A program made the translations under genes and the position numbers. Positions 6,826-13,386 of a stretch of 13,386 bases of DNA are shown piece by piece. Location: positions 1 through 13,386 of the forward strand of contig PUOG01000096.1 of NCBI GenBank assembly GCA_003552745.1, in the 5' to 3' direction. The stretch is from Spirochaetaceae bacterium (lineage in GTDB: Bacteria > Spirochaetota > Spirochaetia > DSM-27196 > SKKC01). Within the stretch, counting starts at the first letter, position 1, and each line of letters starts with the position of its first letter. A model generated the notes under the pieces. It was not told where the DNA came from, ran no database searches, and saw only the letters and a list, made by a program, of their open reading frames with translations.

Positions 6826-7530
6826 ATGACGGATCAAGAACTGCTTTCTCGCGTAAGAAAACGCCGTCTGGCGGATCTCTGCGACGGAATGGATGCGATC
6901 GGCTTGGTGAACACGGGGAGCATGGCGCCCTCGATGAGGCCGATTCGTCCAGGTATCAAGTTCGCGGGCTTTGCGTACACGGTGAAATTGATCCCAACGC
7001 ACGAAACCGTGAGGCCGGCCAAGAGCGTTGAGGACTATATGAAAATGCTGTCCGAGTGGTGTTCTGACACCTACAAGTTCATGGGCGGGCTAACCGATGG
7101 GAAAGCATCGGACAAGGTCTGCGTAATCGATATGGGGGGGTATCCTGGAGGTGTCTGGGGATCGGAGAACGGGATGAACATGGCGAAGAACGGACTTGCT
7201 GGAGCGGTAATCGATGGTGGCTGCCGCGACAGTTACGAGTGCAATCTCGAAAACGTGAACGTGTTTTCCACCGTGAGGACGTTCAACCATGTGTACGGAC
7301 GACTGCGCAACGGCGGGGTAGAGGTTCCCATCGAATGTGCAGGCGTAACCGTGAATCCGGGTGATGTCGTGTGTGCAGACGACGATGGGGTCCTCGTCAT
7401 CCCTCGGGAGCGAGTCGAGGAAGTGCTCGAGTTCGCGGAGTTTGTGCATGCCGACGATCAGAAGAAGCGGGCCACGCACTATCGTGACTTAGGAATGGAA
7501 CCGGACGAAACGCTAGGGGAAGCGCGCTAA
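6826..7530 (+). CDS. RraA-family protein (HMG/CHA aldolase-like)
   Basis: An apparently intact 234-residue member of the RraA / class II pyruvate aldolase (HMG/CHA aldolase) family. Recognisable parts are LADLCDGMDAIGLVNTG at the N-terminus and GGVWGSENGMNMAKNGLAGA followed by VIDGGCRDSYE, which supplies the substrate/metal-binding Arg-Asp pair. Then come the conserved VEVPIECAGVTVNPGDVVCA and DDDGVLVIPRERVEEVL. Family members cleave or decarboxylate 4-hydroxy-2-oxo acids using a divalent metal, while E. coli RraA binds RNase E. The activity here cannot be told from sequence alone. A strong AGAGGAG at 6808-6814 lies eleven bases before ATG 6826, a little far but clearly the binding site. The leader before it is AT-rich compared with its surroundings and may hold a promoter. 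A short-chain dehydrogenase remnant follows 29 bases after the stop, suggesting a former catabolic operon. Confidence 0.88.
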   Translation: MTDQELLSRVRKRRLADLCDGMDAIGLVNTGSMAPSMRPIRPGIKFAGFAYTVKLIPTHETVRPAKSVEDYMKMLSEWCSDTYKFMGGLTDGKASDKVCVIDMGGYPGGVWGSENGMNMAKNGLAGAVIDGGCRDSYECNLENVNVFSTVRTFNHVYGRLRNGGVEVPIECAGVTVNPGDVVCADDDGVLVIPRERVEEVLEFAEFVHADDQKKRATHYRDLGMEPDETLGEAR

Positions 7531-7559
7531 GAACGCTTTCGCGTAAGGAGTCGGGAGTC

Positions 7560-7720
7560 ATACGGCGGGTGGCGTTGATAACCGGAGGTGAAACCGGTAT
7601 CGGTAGGGCGTGCGTGCTGAGCCTTGCCGAGCAAGGGGTTGAGTGCGGGGTGAACTACTCGCGGCCGAGGGATTAAGCCGAAGAGCCCGCCGCCGCGGTT
7701 GGCCGGCGTTCATTGCGGGC
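7560..7720 (+). pseudogene. Short-chain dehydrogenase/reductase remnant
   Basis: Reading from 7560 gives RRVALITGGETGIGRACVLS, then LAEQGVECGVNYSRPRD. This is the nucleotide-binding start of a FabG-like short-chain dehydrogenase, with TGxxxGIG intact. It meets TAA at 7674-7676, and similarity continues past the stop (AEEPAAAVGRRSLRA) to about 7720. The catalytic Ser-Tyr-Lys region and the rest of the roughly 250-residue enzyme are missing. AAGGAG at 7545-7550 is placed for a start at 7560, but the codon there is ATA, as if an ATG had mutated; the first GTG is at 7569. From 7721 to 7860 only short open frames remain, none recognised (one ends MDEVVQAVLPSL at 7815). It appears to be a dead gene following the RraA gene. 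Confidence 0.7.
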
Positions 7721-7860
7721 CATGGCGATTTGCGGCGCGCACAAAAGCGGTGGCGAAGGGCAAGGTGTCCTCACGCATGGACGAGGTGGTGCAAGCCGTC
7801 CTGCCGTCGCTGTGAACTGTTCCGCAGAAGTGAGCCCTTTGTCACGACGATGCCGTAATC

Positions 7861-8346
7861 CTACAGCTCGACGACCTCCAGCTTGTCGTTCTGTTCGTCG
7901 AGAATCGCGAACGAGCGTGACTGTCGCGGCAGCCCCCCGAGCGCTCCGGGATTGATCATGCGCATCTCGCCGACCCGCTCGTTCTTACGGTGGTGGGTAT
8001 GCCCGTAGAGCAGGTAGTCGATGTCGCGCGCCTTGCGAAAGCGGCTGAATTCCTCTGTATGACCGTGGCATACGGCGAAACGCTTGCCTCCGATCTCGAG
8101 CCGATGTGTCTGTGCCAGTCGCCCGGCTCCACAGACGTTTCTCACCGCATCGGCGAGAAGCTGATAGTCCCTGTCGACATTGCCAAGCACGAACCACGCG
8201 TCGAAGCCGGCAAAGAGCTCGACGACCGATACCCCACCAATGTCGCCGCAATGGATCACCGTCTCGACACCTCGATCACGCAGCAGATCGAGCGCCTCGG
8301 CGGCGTTGTCGGTATTCCCATGTGTGTCCGACACGATGCCGATCAT
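7861..8346 (-). CDS. YfcE/MJ0936-type metallophosphoesterase
   Basis: A complete 161-residue calcineurin-like phosphoesterase of the small YfcE group, cytoplasmic, with all metal-binding motifs present: D7 and H9 (SDTHG), D35 (CGDIG), N56 (GNVDRD), H94 (CHGHTEE), and H116 and H118 (GHTHH). Relatives hydrolyse phosphodiesters with a two-metal centre, often Mn2+; the natural substrate is generally unknown. Its ATG overlaps the TGA of the upstream chemoreceptor gene (ATGA at 8346-8343), so translation is probably coupled and the two proteins are made together. The gene ends facing the dehydrogenase remnant on the other strand. No terminator-like hairpin with a T run is evident after the stop. 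Confidence 0.94.
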   Translation of the reverse strand: MIGIVSDTHGNTDNAAEALDLLRDRGVETVIHCGDIGGVSVVELFAGFDAWFVLGNVDRDYQLLADAVRNVCGAGRLAQTHRLEIGGKRFAVCHGHTEEFSRFRKARDIDYLLYGHTHHRKNERVGEMRMINPGALGGLPRQSRSFAILDEQNDKLEVVEL

Positions 8347-10214
8347 TCCGCCTCCAACTCGAGCGTTTCTTCCGACTCCCGCTCATCCGCTTCTCGCCAG
8401 GCGAGTGAATCCAACGCCTCGGCAAAGGTGAATATCCGCGAGCTCATCTGTGCCGCGAGGTGACGAGTATCGGCGATCGATTGCTCGATGTCGCTGAGCC
8501 GATCGGGTATCGGCTCGGTGCTCTGCTCCACCTTGTTTCGGGATTCCGTCAGCTCACTGATCTGTTGCTCGCTCTGCTCGCTCAAGTTGCGGACGGTGCC
8601 GACCGCGTTTCGCGAGTTCTCGGTAAGCTCGATCATACGTTTCAGCGTCTCGAGCACCTGCTCGCCCCCGCTTGCCTGTTCGCTCATCGCTGCCTTCAAC
8701 TCCGCTTCGGCGGCCTGGATTCGATGTATCGTCGCGCTCACGTACTCGAACTGTTCGGCCGCGCGGCGGCACGCCTCATTCGCCTCGTCGATGCCGTGCT
8801 TGAGGTTATACATCGTCTGAGAGATGCGAGCTGCCTGTTCGGAGGAGTTCTCCGCGAGCTTTCGGACCTCTTCGGCAACCACCGCGAAACCGCGACCGCT
8901 CTGGCCGGCGTGCGCGGCCTCGATTGCCGCGTTCATGCTCAGCAGACTCGTTCGCGACGAGATCTCGTCGATCACCTGAGCGGCATCAATCAAGCCTTCG
9001 GATTCTCGCGAGACCGAGCTCATTGAATTGGTCAGTCTCTGTACGCTCTCGGCACCGTCAGCGGCCGAAGACGCGAGTCCGTCGATCGTCTCCTTGTTGT
9101 TGCCGAGGTTCGTGTCCATCGATCGGATGGTCGCGATCATCTCCTCTACCGTCGAAGACGATTCGGTGATACTGCCGGACTGCTCCTCGACCACTTCGAT
9201 CAGTTCGACGGTAGCCTCGGAAATCTTCCGTATCGCATCTATCGTCGAATCGACTCCACGTCCCTGCCGCGAGATCTCCTCCGAGATCTCCTCGAAAGCG
9301 TGTGCTACACGAGTTCTTGCGGCCTCCACGACCTGCGTCTGACCGCTGAGGTCACCGGCAATATCCTTCAATCCCTCGATCGTCGCGGCGACATTGGTAA
9401 GGTTCTCCCCGGCAGCGATCACCATCGTGGCAAGCTCCCCCGCGGTGCCGTCGGCCTCAGCGATCGTCTCTATACTCGACGAATCCGCCCGGGCGGTTCC
9501 TGGTTGCCGGGTACGTCCGAGTGCGATCCGTTCGTATATCGTCCGTGAACGGGTAAGGCGAATGTCGACTCCGGCTACACCGATGATCTCCGAGCGATTT
9601 TGGATCGGTACCGCAACCGTGGTCATCAACATATCACCGGAATCGAGCGGATAGGTGAACGGCTGCAGCACCTGCATCCGTCCTGTGTCGCGCGGCAGCG
9701 TATAGAACTCCTCCTTCTCGAGATCGGGCAGATCCATGACTCTCACCTCGCCGCCGTCTCGATACACGTACGGTGCGAAACGTCCGTCGGCGTCGTTCGC
9801 ATCGAATGCGTTCGGCTCGAATGCAACCCAGATGCCGAGATAATCGGGATGCGCCTCGGCGACAGCACGCAGGCGGCGGATGATCTCCTGTCGGTCACGC
9901 GTCTCCGCCGGCTTGACGAGCACCTCTGATCGGAGGGAGGCGACAATGGAGGAGGCCGTTTCGAAGGCACGGTCAATCACGATGTAATCGCGCAGGAGAC
10001 GCTCGCGAAACGACGCAGCGATCGCTCGGTATCGACGAAACTCGCGCGTACCTACAGCCGCAAGCAGCACGAACATCGCCACACCAACCGAGAGGGTAAC
10101 GGCCGCCGCGACACCCCCCGCCGTCACCCCGGCGACACTCGCCCCGCCGAGCGTGATCGCCGCAGCGCCGATTGCCGCCGACACTGCATACTTTTTCTCG
10201 ATAATCACGGTCAT
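8343..10214 (-). CDS. Methyl-accepting chemotaxis protein with Cache-like domain placed after a membrane hairpin
   Basis: A 623-residue chemoreceptor that would relay a ligand signal to CheA/CheW. Residues 10-55 are continuously hydrophobic, probably two helices (about 10-30 and 33-55), followed by a basic FRRYR stretch. Residues 77-220 form a Cache-like sensor: YLGIWVAFEPNAFDANDADG near 125-144, then the MTTVAVPIQNRSEIIGVAGVDI strand pair. No further membrane segment and no clear HAMP domain follow. The signalling region has the highly conserved hairpin tip (IDEISSRTSLLSMNAAIEAA, HAGQSGRGFAVVAEEVRKLAE, about 415-456) flanked by long coiled coils with Glu/Gln-rich likely methylation sites. 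There is no CheR-tethering pentapeptide at the acidic C-terminus. The ATG at 10214 has only a weak GGTAGG upstream. It lies 62 bases after the AraC gene and overlaps the phosphoesterase gene. Confidence 0.92.
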   Translation of the reverse strand: MTVIIEKKYAVSAAIGAAAITLGGASVAGVTAGGVAAAVTLSVGVAMFVLLAAVGTREFRRYRAIAASFRERLLRDYIVIDRAFETASSIVASLRSEVLVKPAETRDRQEIIRRLRAVAEAHPDYLGIWVAFEPNAFDANDADGRFAPYVYRDGGEVRVMDLPDLEKEEFYTLPRDTGRMQVLQPFTYPLDSGDMLMTTVAVPIQNRSEIIGVAGVDIRLTRSRTIYERIALGRTRQPGTARADSSSIETIAEADGTAGELATMVIAAGENLTNVAATIEGLKDIAGDLSGQTQVVEAARTRVAHAFEEISEEISRQGRGVDSTIDAIRKISEATVELIEVVEEQSGSITESSSTVEEMIATIRSMDTNLGNNKETIDGLASSAADGAESVQRLTNSMSSVSRESEGLIDAAQVIDEISSRTSLLSMNAAIEAAHAGQSGRGFAVVAEEVRKLAENSSEQAARISQTMYNLKHGIDEANEACRRAAEQFEYVSATIHRIQAAEAELKAAMSEQASGGEQVLETLKRMIELTENSRNAVGTVRNLSEQSEQQISELTESRNKVEQSTEPIPDRLSDIEQSIADTRHLAAQMSSRIFTFAEALDSLAWREADERESEETLELEAE

Positions 10215-10276
10215 AACCTACCGGTTCATGCGCGATGGGTAAAGCCGGCGGTTCATCCAACGGGCCGACTCCGCAT

Positions 10277-11227
10277 TCAGCCCGCGCCTGCTCGCAGTCG
10301 CTCCACGTCACGCAGCGGTGGATGCCCGAATAGCCTTCTGTACTCCCGGCTGAAGTGCGAAGCGTCCTCATATCCTACGCGGTACCCGGCGCTCGCGGCA
10401 TCAAGGTGTTCGGCGAGCATAATCCTCCGCGCCTCCTGCAGGCGCAGTCGCTTTTGGAACTGAAGCGGACTCATCGCGGTTACCGCTTTGAAGTGGTGAT
10501 GCAGGCCGGAAACGCTCATACCGAGTTCGTTGGCGACGTCATCGATACGAAGCGGTTCGTCGAAACTCTGCCGAATTCGTGCGATAACCTCCGCGATCCG
10601 GTGTCGCTGGTCGCCGAACACCGCGATGTGCCGGAGCCGGCGTCCCTGCTCACCCATGAGCAGCCGGTACACGATTTCGCGCTTGATCAAAGGCGCGAGG
10701 AACGTTGCGTCTTCCTTCGAGTCCAACAGCCTGATGAGCCTTACTATCGCGTCGAATAGGCCCGTGTCGAGCGGGCTGACGTTGAGGGCCCGCACGTCGT
10801 TTGTTCTGCTCGATGACAGATGTCCGGTCTCGACCATGACGTCACTTACGAGCGCAGGGTCGAGTTCCAAACGCGCGCTCAGATACGGGTGCTCTCGAGA
10901 CGCTTCGACGACCTGTGCCACCACCGGTAACTCGGCTGTGGTGAGAAGGTAGTTGGCCGGATCGTAGCGGTAGCGCTCATCGCCGAGAAACACCTCCTTG
11001 CTGCCCTGTGCGATCACACAGACGGCCGGATCGGAGACGCCGTGTACCAGCTCAGTGAGCGAGGAAGCCCGATGAAGATGCAGACCCTCGATCGGCTCGA
11101 TCTTTCCGTCTTCGGGAAGTGCCGCGGTGATGCGTTCGATGAGCTCACTCCGTCCGACGTGCATCGTGGGTAGACGTGTCGGATCGTGACGCTGAGTTGT
11201 TGCGGTTTCGGAGAGTGTTTCATTCAT
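10277..11227 (-). CDS. AraC-family transcriptional regulator (AraC_N type, YqhC-like)
   Basis: A 316-residue regulator. The N-terminal two thirds match the AraC-type regulator N-terminal domain found in YqhC-like proteins (HLHRASSLTELVHGVSDPAV, then CVIAQGSKEVFLGDERYRYD and YLLTTAELPVVAQV). The last 100 residues are the double helix-turn-helix AraC domain (RIDDVANELGMSVSGLHHHF, then SPLQFQKRLRLQEARRIML and VGYEDASHFSREYRRLFGHPP). ATG at 11227 is preferred because GGAGG lies about eleven bases upstream; the frame extends 13 codons further to a TTG at 11266. It is divergent from an aldo/keto reductase gene, recalling E. coli YqhC, which activates yqhD and the aldo/keto reductase gene dkgA in response to aldehydes. 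By analogy it may control the reductase at 11548 through the 21-bp repeats between them. That link is inference. Confidence 0.92.
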   Translation of the reverse strand: MNETLSETATTQRHDPTRLPTMHVGRSELIERITAALPEDGKIEPIEGLHLHRASSLTELVHGVSDPAVCVIAQGSKEVFLGDERYRYDPANYLLTTAELPVVAQVVEASREHPYLSARLELDPALVSDVMVETGHLSSSRTNDVRALNVSPLDTGLFDAIVRLIRLLDSKEDATFLAPLIKREIVYRLLMGEQGRRLRHIAVFGDQRHRIAEVIARIRQSFDEPLRIDDVANELGMSVSGLHHHFKAVTAMSPLQFQKRLRLQEARRIMLAEHLDAASAGYRVGYEDASHFSREYRRLFGHPPLRDVERLRAGAG

Positions 11228-11254
11228 ACGATCACGTACCTCCGCACGTTTTGC

Positions 11255-11283
11255 AGAATCGTACAATGATGATCAAGAATCGT
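11255..11283. promoter_or_regulatory. Direct repeat AGAATCGT spaced 21 bp: candidate AraC-type operator
   Basis: AGAATCGT occurs at 11255-11262 and again at 11276-11283, exactly 21 bp apart, on the same face of the helix and in the same orientation. AraC-family regulators typically bind such half-site pairs. The element lies just upstream of the AraC gene's start and in the gap to the divergent reductase gene. The match within each half-site is exact over eight bases; the regulatory role is inferred. Confidence 0.45.
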
Positions 11284-11336
11284 TCTACCCGTATTGCCGC
11301 CCGTGACTGCAGAATAACGGTGTGAGGAGGACCACT

Positions 11337-11519
11337 ATGGATCTATTCAGTCACTTTATGTTGTTGATTGCGCGGGAGTCGCGGTCGAATCATCGTCGGT
11401 GGATGCCCAGAATCGACGTTCGTGCGCACCAGAGTGCGCGTCAGCCGGCGAGGCGCGAAAACCAAGGTAAGCACACAGCGAGTTTGCACCAGCGCTGCGA
11501 ACCGTGTCGATGTCACTGA
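11337..11519 (+). CDS. Small hypothetical ORF with very strong ribosome-binding site
   Basis: GAGGAGG at 11324-11330 sits six bases before ATG 11337, one of the best ribosome-binding sites in the window. It opens a 60-residue frame beginning MDLFSHFMLLIARESRSNHR and ending in an arginine-, histidine- and cysteine-containing tail. The first ten residues are hydrophobic, but the rest is so basic and irregular that it looks like out-of-frame or non-coding DNA. No family was recognised. Possibilities are a leader peptide for the reductase gene 28 bases downstream, the start of a gene truncated by deletion, or a genuine small protein. Initiation is well supported by sequence; the product is not. 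Confidence 0.35.
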   Translation: MDLFSHFMLLIARESRSNHRRWMPRIDVRAHQSARQPARRENQGKHTASLHQRCEPCRCH

Positions 11520-11547
11520 ATAAAACGAATAAGGAGGAGGACACACT

Positions 11548-12546
11548 ATGCAAACGCGAAAACTTGGAAGAAGTAACCTGGAGGTTTCCGCGATCGGACT
11601 TGGATGCATGCGAATGAGCTTCGGTGACCGGCCGATCGGCGACAGGCAGGAGATGATCGGGGTAATTCGGGCAGCGGTCGAACGTGGTGTCACTTTCTTC
11701 GACACCGCGGAAGTGTACGGTCCGTTCACCAATGAGGAACTCGTGGGCGAAGCGCTCGAGCCGTACAACGGCGAGGTCGTGATCGCCACCAAGTTCGGGT
11801 TCAAACACGACGGCGGGAAGGGGCCGAGTCCGACGACCGGTCTGGACAGCCGCCCGGAGCAGATCAAACGAGTAGCCGACGCATCGCTGAAGCGGCTGCG
11901 AGTCGATGCTATCGATCTCTTCTATCAGCACCGTGTCGATCCGGAAGTGCCGATCGAAGACGTGGCAGGCGCGGTGAAGGATCTGATCGAGCGTGGCAAG
12001 GTCCGGCACTTCGGGTTGTCCGAGGCGGGTGCCGAAACCATCCGACGTGCCCATGCCGTTCAGCCTGTTACCGCCATCCAGAGCGAATACTCGCTGTGGT
12101 GGCTTGAGCCGGAAAACGAGGTGTTGCCCGCCTGCGAGGAGCTAGGCATCGGCTTTGTGCCGTTCAGCCCGCTGGGAAAGGGCTTCCTGACTGGAGCGAT
12201 CGATGAGAGCACCACTTTCGACTCGTCCGACATTCGAAGTCGTATTCCGCGCTTCTCGCCCGAAGCTCGTAAGGTCAATCTATCCCTGGTCGAGATGATT
12301 CGCCGAATTGCAGACCGAAAGGGGGTAACGCCGGCACAGATTGCGTTAGCGTGGCTTCTCGCCCGCAAGCCGTGGATCGTGCCCATCCCTGGAAGCCGCA
12401 CGATAGAGCGTCTCGAAGAGAATCTCAAAGCCGCCGAGATCGAACTCTCATCGGATGATCTGAATGAGATAGACGGCTCACTTTCGAAGATCACCATCCA
12501 GGGCGACCGCTACCCCGAAATCTTCAAGCAAATGACCGGTCGGTAA
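11548..12546 (+). CDS. Aldo/keto reductase (AKR13/YakC-like)
   Basis: A complete 332-residue cytoplasmic NADPH-dependent aldo/keto reductase. The catalytic tetrad is Asp52 (FFDTAEVYG), Tyr57, Lys82 (IATKFGF) and His128 (LFYQHRVD). Sequences such as LGCMRMSFGDRP at the start, SEYSLWWLEPENEVLPACEE, FSPLGKGFLTGAID and IVPIPGSRTIERLEENLKA are typical of the AKR13-like branch, whose members reduce aldehydes such as methylglyoxal or phenylglyoxal analogues. The exact substrate here is unknown. AAGGAGGAGG at 11531-11540 precedes ATG 11548 by seven bases, so translation should be strong. It is divergent from the AraC-family gene and probably its target. It differs clearly in sequence from the reductase at 4665, so the two are not recent duplicates. 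Confidence 0.95.
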   Translation: MQTRKLGRSNLEVSAIGLGCMRMSFGDRPIGDRQEMIGVIRAAVERGVTFFDTAEVYGPFTNEELVGEALEPYNGEVVIATKFGFKHDGGKGPSPTTGLDSRPEQIKRVADASLKRLRVDAIDLFYQHRVDPEVPIEDVAGAVKDLIERGKVRHFGLSEAGAETIRRAHAVQPVTAIQSEYSLWWLEPENEVLPACEELGIGFVPFSPLGKGFLTGAIDESTTFDSSDIRSRIPRFSPEARKVNLSLVEMIRRIADRKGVTPAQIALAWLLARKPWIVPIPGSRTIERLEENLKAAEIELSSDDLNEIDGSLSKITIQGDRYPEIFKQMTGR

Positions 12547-12587
12547 TGTGGAGTGAACGGTTAGAGTCTCCGAGTTCATGAACGAAC

Positions 12588-12626
12588 GGCATTGACATTC
12601 AAGGGAACTGGCATTCCATCGGCATT
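12588..12626 (+). promoter_or_regulatory. Promoter region with TTGACA box and phased GGCATT repeats
   Basis: A perfect TTGACA (12592-12597) with TTCCAT 16 bases downstream (12614-12619, weak -10) gives a possible promoter for the binding-protein gene at 12661. GGCATT occurs three times in direct orientation at 12588, 12610 and 12621, spaced 22 and 11 bases, that is whole helical turns. The first copy overlaps the -35 box. A 10-bp palindrome GTTCATGAAC (12574-12583) lies just upstream. The repeats are seen directly; the role as operator is inferred. Confidence 0.35.
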
Positions 12627-12660
12627 TCTGGCAGCATAGGATCGGCGTTTGGAGGTGTCG

Positions 12661-13386
12661 GTGCCGTTCGTTCCGATTGCGGTTTTGAGCACAGTAATGC
12701 TCCTATTCTCCCCGTTCGCGTTGTTTTCCGGCGGGGCGGCTGAGCGTGGGGTCACGACCGAAGAAGCGCAGACGTTCCGCGAGCAATTCCTTTCCGGCGA
12801 GCTCGAGTGGGACGATGTTCTTGAGAGGGCTCAGCGGGAAGGGGAGGTCAACTGGTACCACTGGGGCGGAAGCGAGGCGTTGAACAGCTGGATCGAGCTT
12901 TCGGCACGGCCGTATATCGAGCGGTACGGCATCACCCTTCATACTCGTCGTGCCGATACCGGTGACGTCGTCGATCTCATTCTCGCGGATCGTGAAGCCG
13001 GAAGAGGGCTCGGCGAAGGAAGCGTCGATTTTGTATGGATAAACGGCGAGAACTTCAGAACCCTCAAGGACAACGATCTGCTCTTCGGTCCGTTCGCGGA
13101 TAAGCTTCCGGCATCGGAGTACTACTTCCTCGACCCCGATGATCCTCGCTCGGCGGTGAATCTGAACGACTTCGGCACGCCCACCGAGTTGATGGAAATG
13201 CCGTGGGCGAGCGCTCAGTATACCTTCCGCGTGGACACTGCTCGTGTTTCGCGAGAGGAGGTGCCGACGGACTTCGATGAGCTCGAATCGTGGATGCGGG
13301 AGAACCCCGGCCGGTTCGCCTATGTAGCGCCGCCGCAGTACATCGGAAGCACGTTCGTGCAGACGGTCGCGTACGCCATGAATCCA
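12661..13386 (+). CDS. YnjB-like ABC transporter substrate-binding protein (partial, runs off right edge)
   Basis: 242 codons from GTG 12661 remain open to the window end. GGAGG at 12651-12655, five bases upstream, supports this start. A hydrophobic signal (about residues 4-23, IAVLSTVMLLFSPFALFS) is followed by GGAAERG, a junction common in spirochaetal binding proteins; no lipobox Cys is present. The mature part matches the YnjB group of type 2 periplasmic binding proteins: VNWYHWGGSEALNSWI, VDLILADREAGRGLGEGSVD, then FVWINGENFRTLKDNDLLFG and PFADKLP, and later NPGRFAYVAPPQYIGSTFVQ. YnjB works with permease YnjC and ATPase YnjD, genes expected just beyond the window. Its ligand is not established; a thiamine-related compound has been proposed for the group. 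No TPP riboswitch is seen upstream. Confidence 0.88.
   Translation, partial: MPFVPIAVLSTVMLLFSPFALFSGGAAERGVTTEEAQTFREQFLSGELEWDDVLERAQREGEVNWYHWGGSEALNSWIELSARPYIERYGITLHTRRADTGDVVDLILADREAGRGLGEGSVDFVWINGENFRTLKDNDLLFGPFADKLPASEYYFLDPDDPRSAVNLNDFGTPTELMEMPWASAQYTFRVDTARVSREEVPTDFDELESWMRENPGRFAYVAPPQYIGSTFVQTVAYAMNP

Noticed and set aside
10215..10276. Sigma-28 type promoter before the chemoreceptor
   Set aside because: A TAAAG and a GCCGAC occur, but on the wrong strand and with the wrong spacing.
11228..11266. TTG start extending the AraC-family protein by 13 residues
   Set aside because: The extension lacks a ribosome-binding site and contains the GGAGG that serves ATG 11227.
12547..12660. 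TPP riboswitch before the YnjB-like gene
   Set aside because: The conserved CTGAGA and neighbouring thi-box elements are not present in the leader.

Overview
The window is about 13.4 kb of GC-rich bacterial DNA carrying ordinary single-copy chromosomal genes. The gene mix suggests a free-living spirochaete, at low to moderate confidence. It includes a 7TMR-DISM/GGDEF sensor remnant, a chemoreceptor, AraC and RraA families, and an export signal running into a Gly-Gly-Ala-Ala-Glu stretch like that of many spirochaetal solute-binding proteins. No rRNA, tRNA, CRISPR, insertion sequence or phage gene is visible. All family assignments were made by reading motifs, without a database search.

Layout. 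(1) 1-850, minus: N-terminal part of an M1 aminopeptidase, running off the left edge. (2) 954-3737, plus: a compact four-gene metal-uptake operon made of a NikR-like ribbon-helix-helix regulator, an ABC ATPase, an ABC-3 (ZnuB-type) permease and a short TroA/ZnuA-like binding protein. Overlaps or short gaps join the genes. Both the regulator and the binding protein lack metal ligands that are canonical in their families, so the metal cannot be named. (3) 3791-7860, plus: a damaged stretch. A diguanylate cyclase, a Gfo/Idh/MocA oxidoreductase, a PPC/DUF296 protein and a short-chain dehydrogenase are all truncated or internally deleted. Two intact genes lie among them, an aldo/keto reductase and an RraA-family protein. 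(4) 7861-11227, minus: an AraC regulator, a chemoreceptor whose Cache domain appears to lie in the cytoplasm, and a YfcE-type phosphoesterase whose start overlaps the chemoreceptor stop (ATGA). (5) 11337-12546, plus: a 60-residue ORF with a very strong ribosome-binding site, then a second aldo/keto reductase transcribed divergently from the AraC gene. The divergent gap holds a 21-bp-spaced direct repeat that suits an AraC-type operator. (6) 12661-end, plus: the start of a YnjB-like ABC substrate-binding protein, preceded by a TTGACA box and helically phased GGCATT repeats.

Two points deserve most attention. The first is the NikR-like/ABC-3 operon with its remodelled metal sites and candidate operator. 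The second is the cluster of deletion-scarred genes in region 3: two junctions fall on the same short GC-rich word, so either local gene decay or an assembly artefact must be ruled in or out.
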